From Rotaria sp. Silwood1 (Eukaryota > Rotifera > Eurotatoria > Philodinida > Philodinidae), in NCBI GenBank assembly GCA_905250075.1, contig CAJNOP010000078.1, positions 679,781-743,780 of the forward strand: 64,000 bases of DNA. The letters are read 5' to 3'. Positions within the stretch are counted from its first letter, which is position 1; each line of letters starts with the position of its first letter. Positions 12,238 to 22,916 of the stretch are shown here, one piece after another. Both the position numbers and the translations under genes were made by a program. The notes below the pieces were generated by a model. It was not told the origin of the DNA, did no database searches, and was given only the letters and a program-made list of their open reading frames with translations.

Positions 12238-12850
12238 AAGTAGTTATATATTCGGACAGCACTTGAAATCGTCTATCTTCTTCTCTATTTGTCTATTGTC
12301 TTGCGTTGTTCTGTTGCAAAAAAATAATTTGAGTACAATGAATACACTCTCAATCGACAAGTACAAAAAATCTAAATTTTTGGCTACTTTTTGTTTTAGT
12401 TTTCTTTACTCAATTATATTTACTGTGGAGATATATGAAATTTTTCAGATGTGAGGTTTGGTTTATCAAGATAAAATCTCCCTCCTTTAACCTTGTCTCA
12501 ATATTTTGAAGTCTGAAGATATATAAGTAAAGAGTTGGACATCTATTTCGTTACACCAAATTTACTCAAAATCCTTACTTTAGCAGCATTTGAATATCTT
12601 GAATGCAAGACACGACAAAAATATACAGTATGCTAGAGTATATGAAGATCTATCAGAATGTATTTATTGTTTTTCTAAAAACTGAATTCCATTGTAACTA
12701 CGATTTGAAAAAGCAGCAAACTTGTGTAGTTGTCAATCGATAGTATCGTCATTGTACTCAAATTATTTTTGCAATACATAAATGCACGACAATAGACAAG
12801 TATATAGAAAGATAGAGAATTTCAAGTGCTATCAGAAAATATAACTGCTT
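12238..12850. mobile_element. Foldback element, about 0.6 kb
   Basis: The outer sequences AAG(T/C)AGTTATAT are mirrored at 12238 and 12850. The arms share GCACTTGAAAT and AATAATTTGAGTACAATGA, with a less similar centre at about 12400-12690. It lies only about 110 bp from the preceding foldback element but has a different sequence. Confidence 0.65.
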
Positions 12851-13171
12851 TAAAAAAAATGTATTTCTATAGTAATAAAAAATTAAAAAAACTAATTATG
12901 ATGGCACTGATCAAATCTAGTTCATGAAATCCTAATATTAATGATGTCTTCATTACAGTCAATTTATTTTCTAGTAGATTAGCACAAACTGAAACATAAA
13001 TATACAAAATGATAAAAAAAAAAAAAACTTCGAATGTGTTCAGAATATGAAATTAGTTTGTTAAAGATATGTTTTTTATATTGATGATATACTCAAAATA
13101 CTAACTGGAACTATTTCGTTTTTGCCAGGCTTATATATAAATATATGTGTACATATCTAATTAAAATGTGG

Positions 13172-14420
13172 CTAGATACGCCAGTTAAATTGATTTGATG
13201 GATGAGATGCACGTGCTAATGTATCTCTTGATAAATAATCTCGTTCATGTTGAAATGGTTGATGTTGTCCCATGTGTTGTTGACCAGTACTACTCATTTG
13301 TTGATAAGTATAAGGATCGACTTTAACCATTGGTAAACGAACTAATTCAACTTCAATAAGAGTACGTGGTTTACCATATGCAACAACTATATTATGTGGT
13401 GGTGGTGGAGTTTTAAGAGATTCAGGAGGTAATGACTGTTTAATAATGCGTTTTGGTGCTGGTTTAAATGGTAACCATTGTTCAACAACAATAGGACCTT
13501 TGTAAAAAATAAATAATTGATTTTTAGTTTGAAATAATAATTAACATACGTGGTTTTGGTGGTAAATCAGGATAACGATGAATGATTATCTAAAAGATAT
13601 TTTTTTTTTCAAATTTAGTTGACTAATAAATAAAAGTGATACCTGTTGTGGTGGTTGTTTTGGTGGTGGAATATATTTATTATAAATAATTGGTTGATCA
13701 GGTTCAGTTGGTGGAGGTTGTGGTGGTGTACTTTTAATGACAATTGGTGAAGGAGTTCGAGGTTCACGTTGACCAACACGAACATGTATTGGTGGTTTTT
13801 GTAGTTCTGGTTGAAGTAAAACTTCTTGAACTTGAATTTCAACTGGTTGTGGAGTAGGTGGTTGTAATTGACGTAAATAAACTTTTTGTTTGTATATTTG
13901 ATCAGAACTTTCACGTTCTTCAATAATTGGATTTGGATCCATATTCAATTCTGTAGTTGGTTCATTTGCATTGGTTGACTAATCGAAATAATAAAAAAGA
14001 AAAAAAAAAGTTTTGTTATCTTTCGAAAAAGAAATCTTAATAAGCATATTCTGATAATACATTATCGTTTAAATCATCTTCACTAGTCATATCTTGTTGT
14101 CGTCGATAAGCATCAGTTCTTGCTGTATTTTCAGCTTGAGAAGGATATTGTCGAAAAGCAGATATATTTTCATAGAAACGAGAAGTAGTTGCTGCTTTTG
14201 TATCAATTTTTATTGCAGTTTTTGCTAAATCAGTTTGTTGTTCATTGTCTTTTTCAAGTCGAGTTAAAACATTAGTAACATAATGTTTAATAGAATCTTT
14301 TGTGGTTGTTACATTTGATGGTCTCTTCTGTTTCTGTTGATGATCTGAAGATGATGATGATGATGTATCATAATTGAAATCCGGTGATGAAAGTTCAGTA
14401 CGAGTTGCCTTTTTAGCCAT
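13172..14420 (-). CDS. Proline/glutamine-rich protein of unknown function, 353 residues
   Basis: Four exons (14061-14420, 13643-13978, 13550-13589, 13172-13497) with matching phases total 1062 bp and end in TAG. Exon 1 also runs on to an in-frame TAA at 14037, so retention of intron 1 would give a 127-residue product; the donor GTATTATC after 14061 is chosen because both sides are phase 0. The N-terminal third is Ser/Thr/Lys-rich (ATRTELSSPDFNYD) and predicted disordered. Residues 121-245 alternate short beta-like segments with Pro runs (IHVRVGQREPRTPSP, IYNKYIPPPKQPPQQ). The C-terminal third has PIVVEQWLPFKPAPKR and KPRTLIEVELVRLP. There is no signal peptide, membrane segment or catalytic motif. 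The repeated Pro plus Val/Ile pattern suggests a structural or scaffold protein, but the family was not identified. Confidence 0.75.
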
Positions 14421-16343
14421 TGTTTGAGCAAGTATATATTTAAAAAGGTTATAAGTCGCCTATTAGTTGCCTATAATTTTGTAGGTACAATAATGTATGC
14501 ATGTGTAAGAAGCCTTGTCAGGCATACATAGATACAAGGAGACAATCAAACAGTTAGTGACGCATTCATCTTCTGACCTTCGTATCATGTTTCATTTTTC
14601 TCTCATTCTTCTATGACGTTGATCGTTACGGTACTTAATATGCATTCAAGCATGAACTATTGAACAAGCGATATTTTGTCAATAGTAAATACTGATTAAA
14701 GATTTGTTCATTTGATCAATTCAACAAAGAAAATCGACATTAGAGCGATATTGTAATTATATGAATTGATTCATTGAAATATTTTAGTCTTACGGTTGAA
14801 TGATTTATCAAAGGACGATTTACTTGTATTATCATTAAAAATGACTTATACAAATAGTTGTAAAAGATATATTTTTTTTTTTCGAACAAATTGACTTTTT
14901 CTATCATATAAAAGAAAAGAAAAAAGTTAAATCGCTGAAAAAAAAAATTCATATTCAAGTGAATTTTTCGTTATCGATTGTAAGATGAAATTTGATAGAT
15001 TATATAATCGATGATTTATGATCAATCTATAATTAATATGTCATATGTTTATACATCGATCGTTTTTAACACCTTACCATTTCTTAGTAAAGATAATCAT
15101 CTAGATTTATTTAGTAATTGTATTTCTTTTGTTTATGATTATTTCTCTAATATGAACAAATTCGTCATAATTTGCGTTTGCAAATATATTTGTTATATTA
15201 TTAATACTAATATCATATTAAGAATATGTTGCTAATTTTTTTTGACGATCGACTTTTCTTAGAACTATTGATTCGCTTCTCATATGACTTTCTTGTTTTG
15301 TATTTTTCAAATATGCAAAATTGAACAGACTTTAGGAGATGTATATTTAAAAGTATCATTTTAAATTTATTTTATTCAACTGGCATTCTTATCAAAAGGG
15401 TGCATTATTAGTAAAAATGTTAAAATAATTATTATCAAGTTTATTTTTTTTTGTCACTCGTTTTTCATTATATTTCTACTTTTATCATACAAAGAAACCA
15501 TACCTAAATCTATTTTAGCAACAGATATCCTAAACACCCAATGATAAAAATGGCATAATGAGTGTAAAACGAATGTTAACATGAAAGCGTAGAAAATAAA
15601 TTTGATAAATATATTTTATCATGTTTTCAAATACATATATTCGATATTTGTCGAACTTTCTATATTCGAAAAATACGAAAAAACTTCTAAATGACCCAAA
15701 ATCTATGAAACAGTGTTAGTAAATTTTACTTTCAAAGAATGTTTCGTAGTCAGATGAGCTTCTTCAAGATAGAATCATTAATGCAGTGCGAAGCACAGCA
15801 TTTATGTGGTCCTTCGCGTACGCATTCAGCCTCCATACTTTGCCTATATTTCGCTGTAACAAAATCTGTACTTGTGCCACAATGTTCTAGAGAACGGTAA
15901 GTTGATAGAAATTCGTTCGAACTATGCCAGAGAGATAGATGTCTTGAGATGATTCAAATGATTTTGAATCTTCAATATGAATTTTCGTTCTTCGTCAGTA
16001 ATTTCCACAAAACATTGATTTTGACGATTTGTTCTTCATCTTTTACTCGAGATAATTAAAATTAGTGAACTGGTCTTCAGTCAGCTGTTATGAGCAGGAG
16101 AAATAATGAACACTTTCGATAGAACAGGATCGACTCTTAGTGAAATTGCTTATCATTATTATGGTAATTAAAATTCCATTGCCGAAAGCTAAGATCACTT
16201 TATATCGCTTTTACGTAGTCCTTTGTGATTTTTCTTTTTCTTTTTTATCTATTGGATGTGAGCATTGAACGTTATCATTTTCTATTGTGATGATCTCGAA
16301 AATGAAGGGTTCGAGAATACTCAGGTAGACGTTCTTGTACTGT
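14421..16343. other. Gene-free interval
   Basis: Upstream region of the Pro-rich gene followed by AT-rich sequence. The stretch 15780-16100 is less AT-rich and could be an old gene or transposon remnant, but no frame is convincing. Confidence 0.4.
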
Positions 16344-16816
16344 TCAATTCACATATCGAAGAAAGTAATAGATTTGGAGGAAACATTTTTCTGAAACATC
16401 ATCATGTCCATTGAATGGAACATTTGATGGCATATATTCATCTAACTCATACGGTGTTGTTAACAATGTTAAGGAATTTTGTGGTATATCAAAACAGTAT
16501 GAAAGAGGACCTTTTGATGTTGTCGATTGAGAATCAAGTGAATTTGTATGAACTGGTGATGAAGTAGTAGTTGCACATGTAATGGATAGTATTGTTGGTT
16601 GCCGTTTAATAATTTCCGTTTTAACTAACTTAAGAGCTTTTTCTTGAAAACCACGATTACTACGAAAACTTTTCATGGATAAATGAAGAAAAGTGCTGAT
16701 ATAATGTGCATCTTGCAACATCTACACATCTTGAAACTCTTACCCTCAAGAAAAATTTCGGTTCCTAACGGTTCCGGTTCTCGGTTCCATTTTTTTTTGG
16801 AACCACAGGGCTCTAC
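16344..16816 (-). mobile_element. hAT transposon fragment: degenerate C-terminal transposase piece plus terminal sequence
   Basis: On the minus strand, 16721 down to 16344 encodes DAHYISTFLHLSMKSFRSNR, then a Ser/Thr-rich spacer, then ELDEYMPSNVPFNGHDDV, the layout seen just before the hAT dimerisation region in BED-type hAT transposases. Recognisable sequence stops after DDV, where the family would continue into its conserved Trp-containing segment. Bases 16816-16745 (-) begin TAGAGCCCTGTGGTTCC and are rich in GGAACC-like words, as in a transposon end; a similar end occurs at 23752 (+). The element abuts the decayed gene at 16813-17338 exactly at its reading-frame break, so it probably interrupted that gene. 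BED finger and catalytic residues are absent. Confidence 0.6.
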
Positions 16817-17338
16817 TTGCTGCTTTCACTGTCCATGGGGACAAAACTGATCGAAATCATGTTTTGATCACACTCTTGTGCAACTTGTTGAAGAGCTTTA
16901 CAGATTGGAGCAATATCTGTAAAGATTCCTTTTGTTTTTGGCCAGTGTTTGATCCAACATTCATGTCCAGCTTGGCTATCACTCCAAATAAAGATACTAT
17001 TCACTTGTGGAATTTGATGAACAATAGGAGGAGTTTTTTGCATGTAAGAATCAGAAAAGACCATAAATATTTTCCTTTCATGAATATCAGTTATAAAATC
17101 GATGCATTCATTTACATCAGTGAATGGATATATTTTTTTTTACTATTTCTCTTATTTTACTGATGATATTCATACAATCACTGTTGTTCATATCATTAAT
17201 ATTGGGATCGAATCACACCAGAACGAAGTTCTGAACAATACGAGTAGGAAGAAGCCGTCGTGGGCTTATACTCGTAGGTTCTGAGAGCGTGGTAGTAGTA
17301 GTAGTTGCTGTTGTTATCGACTGTTTCGTTTTATCCAT
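16813..17338 (-). pseudogene. Decayed N-terminal module of an ADP-ribosyltransferase/TPR-type protein
   Basis: Starts MDKTKQSIT at 17338 with a Thr run, then RIVQNFVLV followed by an in-frame TGA where Trp is expected (LVWLD in relatives). It continues DPNINDMNN and, after a frame change in the A-rich run near 17130-17150, DVNECIDFITDIHE-like sequence split over frames. An intact stretch 17064-16813 follows (IVHQIPQVNSIFIW, then KGIFTDIAPICKALQQVAQ). I recall this module as the common N-terminal part of bdelloid proteins carrying arginine-specific ADP-ribosyltransferase or TPR domains; that is memory, not a search. No catalytic ADP-ribosyltransferase region is present. The frame ends where the adjoining hAT sequence begins. 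At least one stop, one frameshift and the truncation make it non-functional. Confidence 0.65.
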
Positions 17339-18943
17339 GTTGTGCGTAATGTTTTATCAATGAAAAAAATAAAATAAAATGACTTGAATTTATATAGTAC
17401 GTTACGATTCTTTTTTTAGATATTTTTTTTGTCATTTGAGCTCTTATCTTTTTTCGTTTCATTCAAATGCTTCACCTCTTCTTTTTTTATCAGTTCCTAT
17501 CTTTAGTGTCAGTAGTAAACGAAAGAATGAAAAGAAATTCATTGCAACATAATTTCATACACAGTGTCACGTTTTGCTTTTTTTATGATATTTTAGAAGC
17601 TTTTTCTCGTCCTCTTCTTATTTAGCGGTAAATATATTTGTATATGGAAGTAGATTATTGTACAATGTTGTTTGAAAATGCACGATGAATTATTATTTCA
17701 GTAAGTTATTTTTTTGCTCAATTGTGAGTTTAGTATCAATACGAAGCCGATGAAAGCATAGGTAGAAAGTTGCTATTAATGTTCTCACAGTATTCTTAAT
17801 GAGAAACTAAATGAAACCATCACCATTAATTTATTTTTAAAAACACAACATTACGTCTATGATATTTTTCCATAGTTACTCGATTATATTGTTATAAATT
17901 ATATCGATTTTCAAAAACAGTACATTTCATATATTCATTCCGAGACCTAAACTAACTTTCTCATTTATAGGTTTATAAAATTTTCGAATTGAGGTTATGA
18001 GATTGGTTTTCATTATATAAAAAAAACAGTTGCCACCTCAAAAATCGTCACTTTGTGAAGTGAATTGAGAAATAACGAAACTTCACATCGTAGTTTTGAT
18101 AAAAAAATTGATCATATAGGAACATAAAACTTTGTAATACTGTTTCAACGAAAATCTTTTAGTTCTCAAGTTGTTAAATTGTCGAAAAAGTTAAAAAAAT
18201 CACGAAAGATTAACAAAAGTAGACCATTTCTATACTGTTTATTTGTTGATACTATATATAAAGTAGACATCAATGAAGTTTGATCTATTGAATAACAAAT
18301 TCAGCAATCAAGGAATTCTACGTATAGATAATGCACCATATAAAATAGCTAAAACTTTACAAATGAGTTGGAGATGTTGAAATGAAATATTTTACTAATG
18401 CATCAAAAAGATAATGCAATGAGATTCATATTAATGTTTATCATTCAACATAGATATTAATAAAGTTAAATTTTGCATTTAAAAAATCAGCAAATCAAGG
18501 AGCACAATATTTAACTTATACATTATTCAAAATAGATTAACATAATCTTTTGTATTTCGAACAACAAATTACTTTGATTGAAATCAAATTTTTTCGTTTA
18601 AAGCGTTTATATTTTAGTTAAAAGTCGATTTTAAACTTTCTGGTATTATTTAACGTACTGAATTTTATATTTTTTTTTTGTAGAGTTTATTTCATTGTAA
18701 ACCTTGTATCTTGTTTTATTTTGCTTTTTTTTTTAATATAACATAGTTAATATATGAAAAATCATTTGAAAGATAAAAGACGTGATGGTAATGGTGAAGT
18801 TGAAATTGATTTTTATCTAACAAAGCAAAACTTGTAAATATACATATGCATTTCGACTTACGAGAGAATTGTTCCAACTGTTAAATTACTTTTCGATTGA
18901 GATGATATTTATTTGATAAATACTAGGAAGTAACAGAGAAGTG
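17339..18943. other. Gene-free interval
   Basis: AT-rich sequence without a convincing frame, RNA gene or repeat. Confidence 0.45.
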
Positions 18944-18945
18944 GA

Positions 18946-19374
18946 GAATGGTTTAATTTTTCGAGTCTTTATTCTTTCTATATTGAAGTCTTACGGAGTT
19001 TTTCAACAAATATTTGTGATCTCCATTAAGTAAAGTTAGACTTTCGACTCCAAACATTGCACGAACAAAGTTCTTAATGAGATTAGTTGAGTGTACAACT
19101 TTAAGCTTTTCTCTTATTTTCATTTTAGAGATGTAAATATTTGAACAAAATTTTCTTTTTATAGATGAGAGAATTTCGCATATTCGATGTTTCAGAACGC
19201 AAGACACTAGAAAAATTACAACTTATTCAACGAACTAATCTCATCAAGAACTTTGTTCGTGCAAAGTTTGAAGTCGAAACTCTCATATAACTTGAAGAAA
19301 TAATAGATTTTTGTTGAAAAATTCAGTAAAACTTTGATATTTCAAGAATAAAGGCTCGGAAAACTAAGCCATTC
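18946..19374. mobile_element. Foldback element, about 430 bp
   Basis: The left end GAATGGTTTAATTTTTCGAG (18946) is mirrored with few mismatches near 19374. The arms share TTGCACGAACAAAGTTCTT and TGAGATTAGTT. An 84-codon frame at 18953-19207 (-) lies wholly inside the arm and loop and is not taken as a gene. Confidence 0.65.
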
Positions 19375-19376
19375 GA

Positions 19377-21307
19377 GGTTTTTTCTTAGTACACTCCTCA
19401 AATAAACATCGTTTCCGTCGAAGAGCAATTTGACATTTGAAGAAGTTTCTCTCGTAAGCTACTAAATTCTTAACAGGTCTATTTTCTAGAGAACACTGGT
19501 TTTCAGAAAAATCGTCTTTTTCTAATTTTAATCCGAAACTTTGCTCATAGAGAGAATGAAACTTCTAGTTTTTATCGTATATCTTAACGTATTACTAAAT
19601 GTTCGATTTTTGACTTGACTCTATCCCAAGAGAGAGTAGTTTGATCTATAGAACATAATTATTCTACGATAATACATAAAAACACGTTAAACTTCTTCAA
19701 TGAAAATATATATTCATTCGAGACCTTTAAATAAAAGTTTGTTTGACTGGGTAAATAATAACGACGAGTTCACAAAATATTAAATTTATCCGATTTTACA
19801 TTATTTATTTTCAAGTTTCAAGGATATCGACATATTCTATTTCGTTTCGTTCTTGTAGTCATTTTGGTTATTTGTGTCAGTAAAATATGCAAGGAACTCA
19901 AAAGGAGTTCAAGAACTAAAATCGTAATGATGAACAAAAAAACATATATTTGTCATATATATGAAAAAAAAAAGAAGTAGTATTATGCAGTACAGGAATA
20001 AATAGACATATATTTTAATATTTATTTTATTTTTTATGTTAACGAGAGATTACTCCAAGTTTTTCTGATTTTTTAAAAACAATCAACATTAACTCATAAA
20101 CTAAACAATAAAATCAAATAATATCAAATATCAACACGAATGAATAACATAAACAAAACATAAAATAATAATTAATATAATAGAATGAATATAATGTTTG
20201 AACAGAATCCAATCTATTATACTTTGATAATAATAAACTATTAATTTTATGTAAATAAATTCAAAATGAAATAGAACTTTAGAGTTTTTATAACCTAAAT
20301 AAAATAAATAGTCATACAGTAGAAAACAAAATAAATATAAAAAGATAGATGTGTTTTTTTTTTCTACAGAATTAATATTTATTTTGTTCAGAATATAAAA
20401 ATACTCCAATTCTTTTTTATATGTTCTCTCTTGTTTATACTTTCTATTTTTACTATTTTAGAAGAATTTTTAAAAATAAAAAGGTAAAAATTGATAGATT
20501 TTATGTTTTATTAATCTGTATTGATAACATTAGAAAATAAATTTCAATGCTCGATAAAAAAGTAAATATATTGTGCATTTATATCTTTCGCGATTATAAA
20601 ATGTATAACACAAAATAATTACTGTCACTAATAGAAAGACAAGTTGAAAAGCTTGAAATTCAGTTTGATTAATTAGGTAAAATATTCAATTGATATAATA
20701 CTATTCTTTTATTTTGATTATAAACTTATAGCGTTTTTCTTTTTAATAATTAATAAAAGTGCATAGTAAATTCTATTTTCAAGGCAATGTTTATCACAGT
20801 CTGTCAGATGAGTGAGAAAACACTTCTCGAATATTCTAATTAGTTGATGTTTTCAAAAACCTAGTTCAAGAAAAGAGAACTGCTAATTCTAAATTTGATT
20901 TTCATTGAGAAATAAATCTAAATTATTCATATTATTTTAACTATGTTGAAAAAAAATAATTTATCCGAACTAAAATTCTAATGTGATATCTAGCAGGTAT
21001 AGATTTTTTTCTTTAATTTAAAAGTATATTTTGTCAAACACATGTTGAAATTCTTTTTTCTAGTTGTATTGTTTCATTTTCAAAGTGAGTAAGACGTTAA
21101 AGAACTACGTCAAAATTCTTTTGCTATTGACATAAAGAAGCAAAAAAAGAAAAAAAAAATGAAATGAAAAAAAAAAAGGCATCAACAACAGATTTCTTAT
21201 TGGTTCCATACATCCAACATCTTTTTTTTTGACGATGAATTCTCGAAGAACGGAATAAAAACTGGCATTCATCACAAATAATTAACAAGCACAATTTTAA
21301 TTGTTCA
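19377..21307. other. Gene-free interval upstream of the fucosyltransferase gene
   Basis: No gene recognised. Very AT-rich, with poly-A and poly-T tracts; the last few hundred bases should contain the promoter of the next gene, but no core element stands out. Confidence 0.45.
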
Positions 21308-22916
21308 ATGTATAAAGAATTATTATTGAAATTAGGTAATTTACAATATTTTAACGATGATTATATTCGCTTTTTTCAATCTCGTGCAACACATAGAAAA
21401 TTAATTTTATTTATAATTGGTCTTATTATTTTTTTTATAATTTATCATTTTTGGCTTCATCGAAGTCAATATACTAATGTATGGTCATCAAATTCAAAAA
21501 TATATTATTCTTCAATTAAAAGTTTAGTTCTTAATTATAATAATAATAGTAAAAACTTACATGATAAAGCTCAAGGACCAGCAACATGTTTAATTATAAT
21601 TCGTTCAGCTGATGGAGCTCTTGGAAATCGAATGTTTTTATTTGCTAGTGCATATGGTTTATCACGTCTTCATCAATGTCAATTATATGTTGCACCATGG
21701 ATATTAAATGATCTTCGATCAGTATTTCTTATTCAAATAGATAAAACAAAAGTTCAATTAACAACAGATAATTCTCTTGTTATTAATCGAACTGATATAT
21801 ATGGACGATATAGTGCTTGTACATTATATAGTGATTTATTTAGAATTCCATTTAATTCAACTTTTAATCGATATGAAATGATTGGATTTTATCAAGCTTA
21901 TGGATATTTTGAAAAATATAAAGAAGAAATAGCATTCTTATTTCAATTTAATCAAGGAGCTATTATTAGAAATATACAATTAGTTGAACAACTTCTTAAA
22001 GGTAAGATTTAGTTTTTTTTTTTTTTAAATATTTCAATAACATTGAAATTCATTTTGTCAGAATTATTTAAGAAAATTATCTATTTGAATTCTACCAGTA
22101 TTCAAAGAATAATATAAATGTTTTAAAGAAATCTATATTTAAATAATGTAATCAATATAAATATAGTCAAATGACGATAAGAATAATTTTTAATGTATAG
22201 ATTTCTTTATCTAAGAAATATATCTTCAAAGTTTTGTTTAATCATGGATAAATTTTTATAATTTAAAGAAATGATAAAAAACTTAGTTCTATCGTTTTTT
22301 TTTTAATTTAATTTTTATCCGAGAAGTACATAGTTAAAAATCTTCAATGAAATAATAAAAAATCTATTCATTTTCAGCTGTATGGAATATTTCATTGAAT
22401 TTGGGTAATTATACAAAAGATAATGTAACACATTCATATTTAAAATCTCTTCTTATAAATCCTCGATTACCATTAATAGCTGTAACTTGGATTGGAATTC
22501 ATATACGTCGTAGTGATTTTTTAACATTTTTTCGAATTGATACAAGTATTGAATATCTTAGTTGGGCAATGAATTATTATAGAAGAAAATATATTAATTG
22601 TCGATTTATAATTGCAAGTGATGATAAAAATTTTGTTAAAAAAAATTTTGGAAATATTTCGGATATATTTGTAACACCAACAGGATTTTTTTCAGGTGAA
22701 GATTTAGCTGCATTAGCTTTATGTGAACATACAATTGCTACAGCTGGTACTTATAGTTGGTGGGCAGGTTGGTTAGCTGGTGGAAATGTTATTCATGATC
22801 TTAATTATCCTGTACCATTTCAAAATTGTATTAAAGAACATTATTTTCCACCTTGGTTTCTTTTTCCACATAATAGTTCAAGTTTACAATGGAAACCACC
22901 AACTCAAAAAAAATAA
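21308..22916 (+). CDS. GT11-type alpha-1,2-fucosyltransferase-like Golgi enzyme, 410 residues
   Basis: Two exons, 21308-22001 and 22378-22916, joined at GTAAGA..TTTTCAG with the split codon giving LKAVWN. Type II membrane topology: a short cytosolic tail, a hydrophobic anchor at about residues 31-50 (KLILFIIGLIIFFIIYHFW), then a lumenal stem and catalytic domain. GT11 signatures are present: ADGALGNRMFLFASAYGLSR near residue 100, the GDP-fucose-binding motif GIHIRRSD at 271-278, and DLAALALCEHTIATAGTYSW followed by WAGWL. These families transfer fucose from GDP-fucose to galactose of glycans. Several N-x-S/T sites support a secretory location. An AATAAA lies at 22935, 19 bases after the stop. 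Acceptor specificity cannot be read from sequence. Confidence 0.9.

Noticed and set aside
12027-12454. Frames of 60 and 119 codons
   Set aside because: They run through the ends of two foldback elements and have no family features.
18953-19207. 84-codon frame on the minus strand
   Set aside because: It lies entirely within an inverted-repeat element.
20131-20409. 92-codon hydrophobic frame, possible membrane protein
   Set aside because: Made of Phe/Tyr/Ile/Leu/Lys/Asn from AT-rich DNA, with no splice partner or motif.
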